DNA of 64,000 nucleotides from Arcticibacterium luteifluviistationis (GTDB lineage Bacteria; Bacteroidota; Bacteroidia; Cytophagales; Spirosomataceae). The stretch is taken from contig NZ_CP029480.1 of the NCBI RefSeq assembly GCF_003258705.1, positions 4,960,001 to 5,024,000 on the forward strand, read 5' to 3'. Below the pieces are notes generated by a model. It had not been told where the DNA came from and did not search any database. It worked only from the letters and a program-made list of their open reading frames with translations. Each line of letters opens with the position of its first letter. Position 1 is the stretch's first letter. A program made the position numbers and the translations under genes. Below are positions 61,548-64,000 of the stretch, one piece after another.

Positions 61548-62798
61548 ATGAAAAACAGCATTATTCTCCTCCTATCTTTTCTGAGTATACAATTCTTACA
61601 TGCTCAGGAAACAACGTTAACATTAAAAGTTCAAAGAATTGTTTCCAACGAAAATAATTCTCCTAGACAAATTCATGGGTGTTCTCCTTTAGAATGGGGC
61701 TTAGAAAAATATAAATTTGAAGCTACTAATTTCACAGAATATAACATTTGTAGGTTAAATATCACATCTAGTTTTCTAAAGAAAAATGGTTCAAACTTCG
61801 AAGAAGTAAAACCACCAGTTGAAACAAATCTAAAAAAGTACCTTTACTTAGACTTTTTGGTCGGTATTAAAGGGGATAAAAAAACTGTCATACTAGATAA
61901 GAATAATAATTTCAATTTTAATGATGACAAAGCATTACACTTTGATTTAAGCAATGAAGATGACCTCAGAAATAATATTGATTCGCAAATTTTAGAATAC
62001 CGACTAAACCATGGTTTAAAAGAAGAGCGAGCCATCAGAATAGTCCCCTTATTATCAAAAAGTTTAAATATTACCGACAGTCTAAGAATTAATCTTATTC
62101 CATACGATGAATTGGTGGGTTACTTTGAAGTAAATGGTAAAGAATATATGCTTAGGCTGAATGTGGAGGAAGATAGATTCTTGGATGAATTTGGCAGGAA
62201 TAAAGGCATACAGATTGGTTTAAAAGATAAAACCTATTTTCATATGGCTCCTATTCTTGAACTAAATCAAGACTTCATTATTGAAGATAAGGTCGTAAGA
62301 GTATTTGACGTAAGCCCTAACAGAGATTCTGTCAAAATTACTATTGCCCAAAGGCTAAATTTGAAAGACAACAAACCCAATGTTTCTTTAAATTTTGAAA
62401 ACTTTATTGAAACTGGACACCTTCATAAAAAAACATATTGGCCGAGCAAAAAACGTGTCCTTATTCTTTGGAAAACATCTTCTGAAGAATCCTTAGCAGC
62501 CTTAGATAACTATAATAACATACTTCTTGATTTGGAAAAGAGAATAGATCTGCGAGGCATTCTTTTTGATGAATCCATGTATGATGTAGAAAATGCCTTA
62601 CAAGGGAAAAACCTATTTTTCAAGAACTATATATATTCCTCAGAAAAGTTGCCCCTCTTTTTTAATAATATAAAGAACGGCTGCTATCCTACCGTCTTAG
62701 TTATAGATAATTATGAAACTATATACAACCAATGCAGGCCCGACTTACAAAGTCTTAGATTATTCTTAAGCGGTTTAGCTGTCCAAAATCCATTTTGA
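61548..62798 (+). CDS. Exported protein, degenerate thioredoxin-like C-terminus
   Basis: 416 aa with a signal peptide (IILLLSFLSIQFLHAQ). The first ~290 residues are of unknown family. The C-terminal part (KKRVLILWKTSSEESLAALDNYN, then YPTVLVIDNYETIY) has the order of a TlpA/AhpC-type thioredoxin fold but lacks the CxxC cysteine pair, so redox activity is doubtful. It lies between the LytTR pair and the receptor gene, with a 302-bp gap on its right. Confidence 0.7.
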   Translation: MKNSIILLLSFLSIQFLHAQETTLTLKVQRIVSNENNSPRQIHGCSPLEWGLEKYKFEATNFTEYNICRLNITSSFLKKNGSNFEEVKPPVETNLKKYLYLDFLVGIKGDKKTVILDKNNNFNFNDDKALHFDLSNEDDLRNNIDSQILEYRLNHGLKEERAIRIVPLLSKSLNITDSLRINLIPYDELVGYFEVNGKEYMLRLNVEEDRFLDEFGRNKGIQIGLKDKTYFHMAPILELNQDFIIEDKVVRVFDVSPNRDSVKITIAQRLNLKDNKPNVSLNFENFIETGHLHKKTYWPSKKRVLILWKTSSEESLAALDNYNNILLDLEKRIDLRGILFDESMYDVENALQGKNLFFKNYIYSSEKLPLFFNNIKNGCYPTVLVIDNYETIYNQCRPDLQSLRLFLSGLAVQNPF

Positions 62799-63100
62799 TT
62801 TGAAGAATAATTAAGTATACGAGTCCATTCACATTCACTTCCTCTGAACTTTTCATTTGGTTCACGTCTAAAAAACGAGAGGAAACTCGTGGAAAATTGA
62901 ACACAAATTTTAAAAAAAAGATAGACATTTTCTTCAAAATCCTTAAAACCCAATTTCATCGGTATACACTTTTTGTGTATCCGTATACACTCCCACTTTT
63001 TCATTTGTAAACAGCCTCCTTTAGGGTATTCCTTTGTCACATGGATTTAGCGAAGCACTAGAAAATTTGCCAAACCAAGACAACAGAAAAACATATACAA
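62799..63100. promoter_or_regulatory. Control region of the TonB-dependent receptor gene
   Basis: Contains the 13-bp direct repeat ATCxGTATACACT at 62958-62970 and 62979-62991 (21-bp period, one mismatch), with a GTGTAT inverted part between. No gene is seen. The repeat is 110 bp from the start of the receptor gene. Confidence 0.55.
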
Positions 63101-64000
63101 ATGAAAAATTTACTAACATTATTTTTAACAACGCTCATAGGCTTCTCGGCCGTAGCTCAGTTTCCAGGTGGAAACAGACAAGACCCAAACAAAGGACACG
63201 TCTTCGGAAAAATCATTGACAACGAAGGCAAACCTGTGGAATTCGCCACGGTTATTATCATGAAAAGCGTGCTAGACAGTACAACACAATCTCCTAAAGA
63301 AATAGTGGTGAAAGCCCAAACTTCTGAAATGAATGGAGACTTTGATTTCTCAGAATTACCAACTTTTTCAAAAATAAGCCTTAAAGTAAGCTCAGTAGGT
63401 TTTGCTACTACAGATTTCCCAATAGTATTTGACAAACCTGACATGTCGGGCATGAAACCTGGTCAAAAGCCAGACCCTGCCATGATAGCTAAAATGATGG
63501 CAGCCTTTGAAAAAGATTTAGGCAACCTAGTTTTAGAAAACGATACGCAAGTTTTAGATGCCGTAACGGTGACAGCTCAGAAAGCTTTACTGGAAATGGA
63601 CATTGACAAAAAGATTTTCAATGTTGACAAGAACATTGTTACTGCTGGTGGTACTGCGGTAGATGTAATGAGAAACGTACCTTCTTTACAGGTTGACATT
63701 GACGGAAATGTAAAACTGAGAAATGCTTCGCCAACCTTATTTATTGACGGAAGACCTACTACTTTAATGTTAAATCAAATTCCAGCAGATGCCATTGAAA
63801 AAGTAGAAGTCATCACCAATCCTTCTGCCAAATATGATGCCTCTGGAAGCATGGCGGGTATCTTGAATATTGTACTTAAAAAGAATAAAAAAAGTGGCTA
63901 TAACGGTATGTTTAATATTGGAGCTGACAGATACGGTGGAAGCAGTGTAATGGGAAATTTCAACGTGAGACAGGGCAAGGTTAACTTATCTGTAATGGGT
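63101..64000 (+). CDS. TonB-dependent receptor/outer-membrane beta-barrel protein, 3'-truncated by the window edge
   Basis: ATG at 63101, signal peptide (LTLFLTTLIGFSAVAQ), then a carboxypeptidase-regulatory-like domain (GHVFGKIIDNEGKPVEFATVIIM) and the plug domain start (VTAGGTAVDVMRNVPSLQVDIDGNVKLRNASPTLFIDGRP, AIEKVEVITNPSAKYDASGSMAGILNIVLKK). This is the OMP_b-brl_3 type of TonB-dependent protein. About 300 residues are in the window; the barrel continues beyond it. Substrate unknown. Confidence 0.9.
   Translation, partial: MKNLLTLFLTTLIGFSAVAQFPGGNRQDPNKGHVFGKIIDNEGKPVEFATVIIMKSVLDSTTQSPKEIVVKAQTSEMNGDFDFSELPTFSKISLKVSSVGFATTDFPIVFDKPDMSGMKPGQKPDPAMIAKMMAAFEKDLGNLVLENDTQVLDAVTVTAQKALLEMDIDKKIFNVDKNIVTAGGTAVDVMRNVPSLQVDIDGNVKLRNASPTLFIDGRPTTLMLNQIPADAIEKVEVITNPSAKYDASGSMAGILNIVLKKNKKSGYNGMFNIGADRYGGSSVMGNFNVRQGKVNLSVMG

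Noticed and set aside
62711-63040. Minus-strand open frame of about 109 codons before the TonB-dependent receptor
   Set aside because: It overlaps the end of the 61548 gene and the receptor control region, and its sequence has no protein-like pattern.
1-64000. CRISPR array, tRNA, rRNA, riboswitch
   Set aside because: No regularly spaced direct repeats, cloverleaf sequences, rRNA segments or leader structures I can assign were seen; a covariance-model search would be needed to be sure.

Overview
This 64 kb window looks like chromosomal DNA of a Bacteroidota bacterium, most likely a Cytophagales (Spirosomaceae-type) organism; the lineage is inferred. Signs are the low G+C content, many lipoproteins with short N-terminal signals, SHDLQEPLRK-type histidine kinases, DUF547, DUF3703 and glycine-zipper lipoproteins, a plug-type TonB-dependent receptor, and at least one promoter pair that fits the Bacteroidota TTG-N20-TAnnTTTG rule. 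I saw no rRNA, tRNA, CRISPR array, insertion sequence or prophage. Both ends cut genes: an S41 peptidase on the left and a TonB-dependent receptor on the right.

Layout. 0-3.3 kb: peptidase end, DUF3817 protein, the overlapping pair mnmH-selD (selenium modification of tRNA) and csbD. 3.4-10.3 kb: an RND efflux operon (outer-membrane factor, HAE1 pump, adaptor) downstream of an AraC regulator. 10.5-31.9 kb: a dense stress and signalling block. It holds three single-domain response regulators, an orphan ECF sigma factor, PA2169, AI-2E and MscS membrane proteins, an LEA-2 protein, YihY, four genes around sigma-54 (RpoN, an NtrC-type activator, two kinases), a CHASE3 kinase, a holin-like protein, two YtxH proteins, an OmpA lipoprotein, a beta-barrel protein, Dps, DUF1328, an alpha/beta hydrolase and a glycine-zipper lipoprotein. 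32-40 kb: DUF3703, a GH10 xylanase lipoprotein, membrane proteins, an SDR, an Mla-type lipid-transport operon and a DUF547 lipoprotein. 40.3-46 kb: an accessory island of single genes (HtrA-like protease, class II Fic protein, RDD protein, an unknown membrane protein) set among recurrent intergenic repeats and gene remnants. 46-57 kb: nitroreductase/HxlR pair, PhoD-like phosphatase, SDRs, pirin, AlkD, a GAF kinase, small membrane proteins and a decayed SGNH hydrolase. 57-64 kb: a PVC-type cytochrome c protein, a LytS/LytTR two-component pair, an exported unknown protein and the TonB-dependent receptor.

The most interesting signal is a short motif, TGTRGAAA (R = A or G), read by hand in more than a dozen intergenic regions. 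It often occurs in tandem copies about 10 bp apart or as inverted pairs, and usually lies 25-190 bp upstream of the stress, envelope and signalling genes (csbD, PA2169, ECF sigma factor/response regulator, small membrane proteins, CHASE3 kinase, YtxH/OmpA, hydrolase, glycine-zipper lipoprotein, mlaE, DUF547). It appears in both orientations, which suits a transcription-factor operator better than a core promoter, and would tie much of the window into one envelope-stress regulon. Other leads are a 13-bp direct repeat at a 21-bp period upstream of the TonB-dependent receptor (LytTR-like geometry), overlapping divergent promoters with a palindrome between nitroreductase and hxlR, cassette-like repeats in the 40-50 kb island, and several very small membrane proteins under the stress motif.
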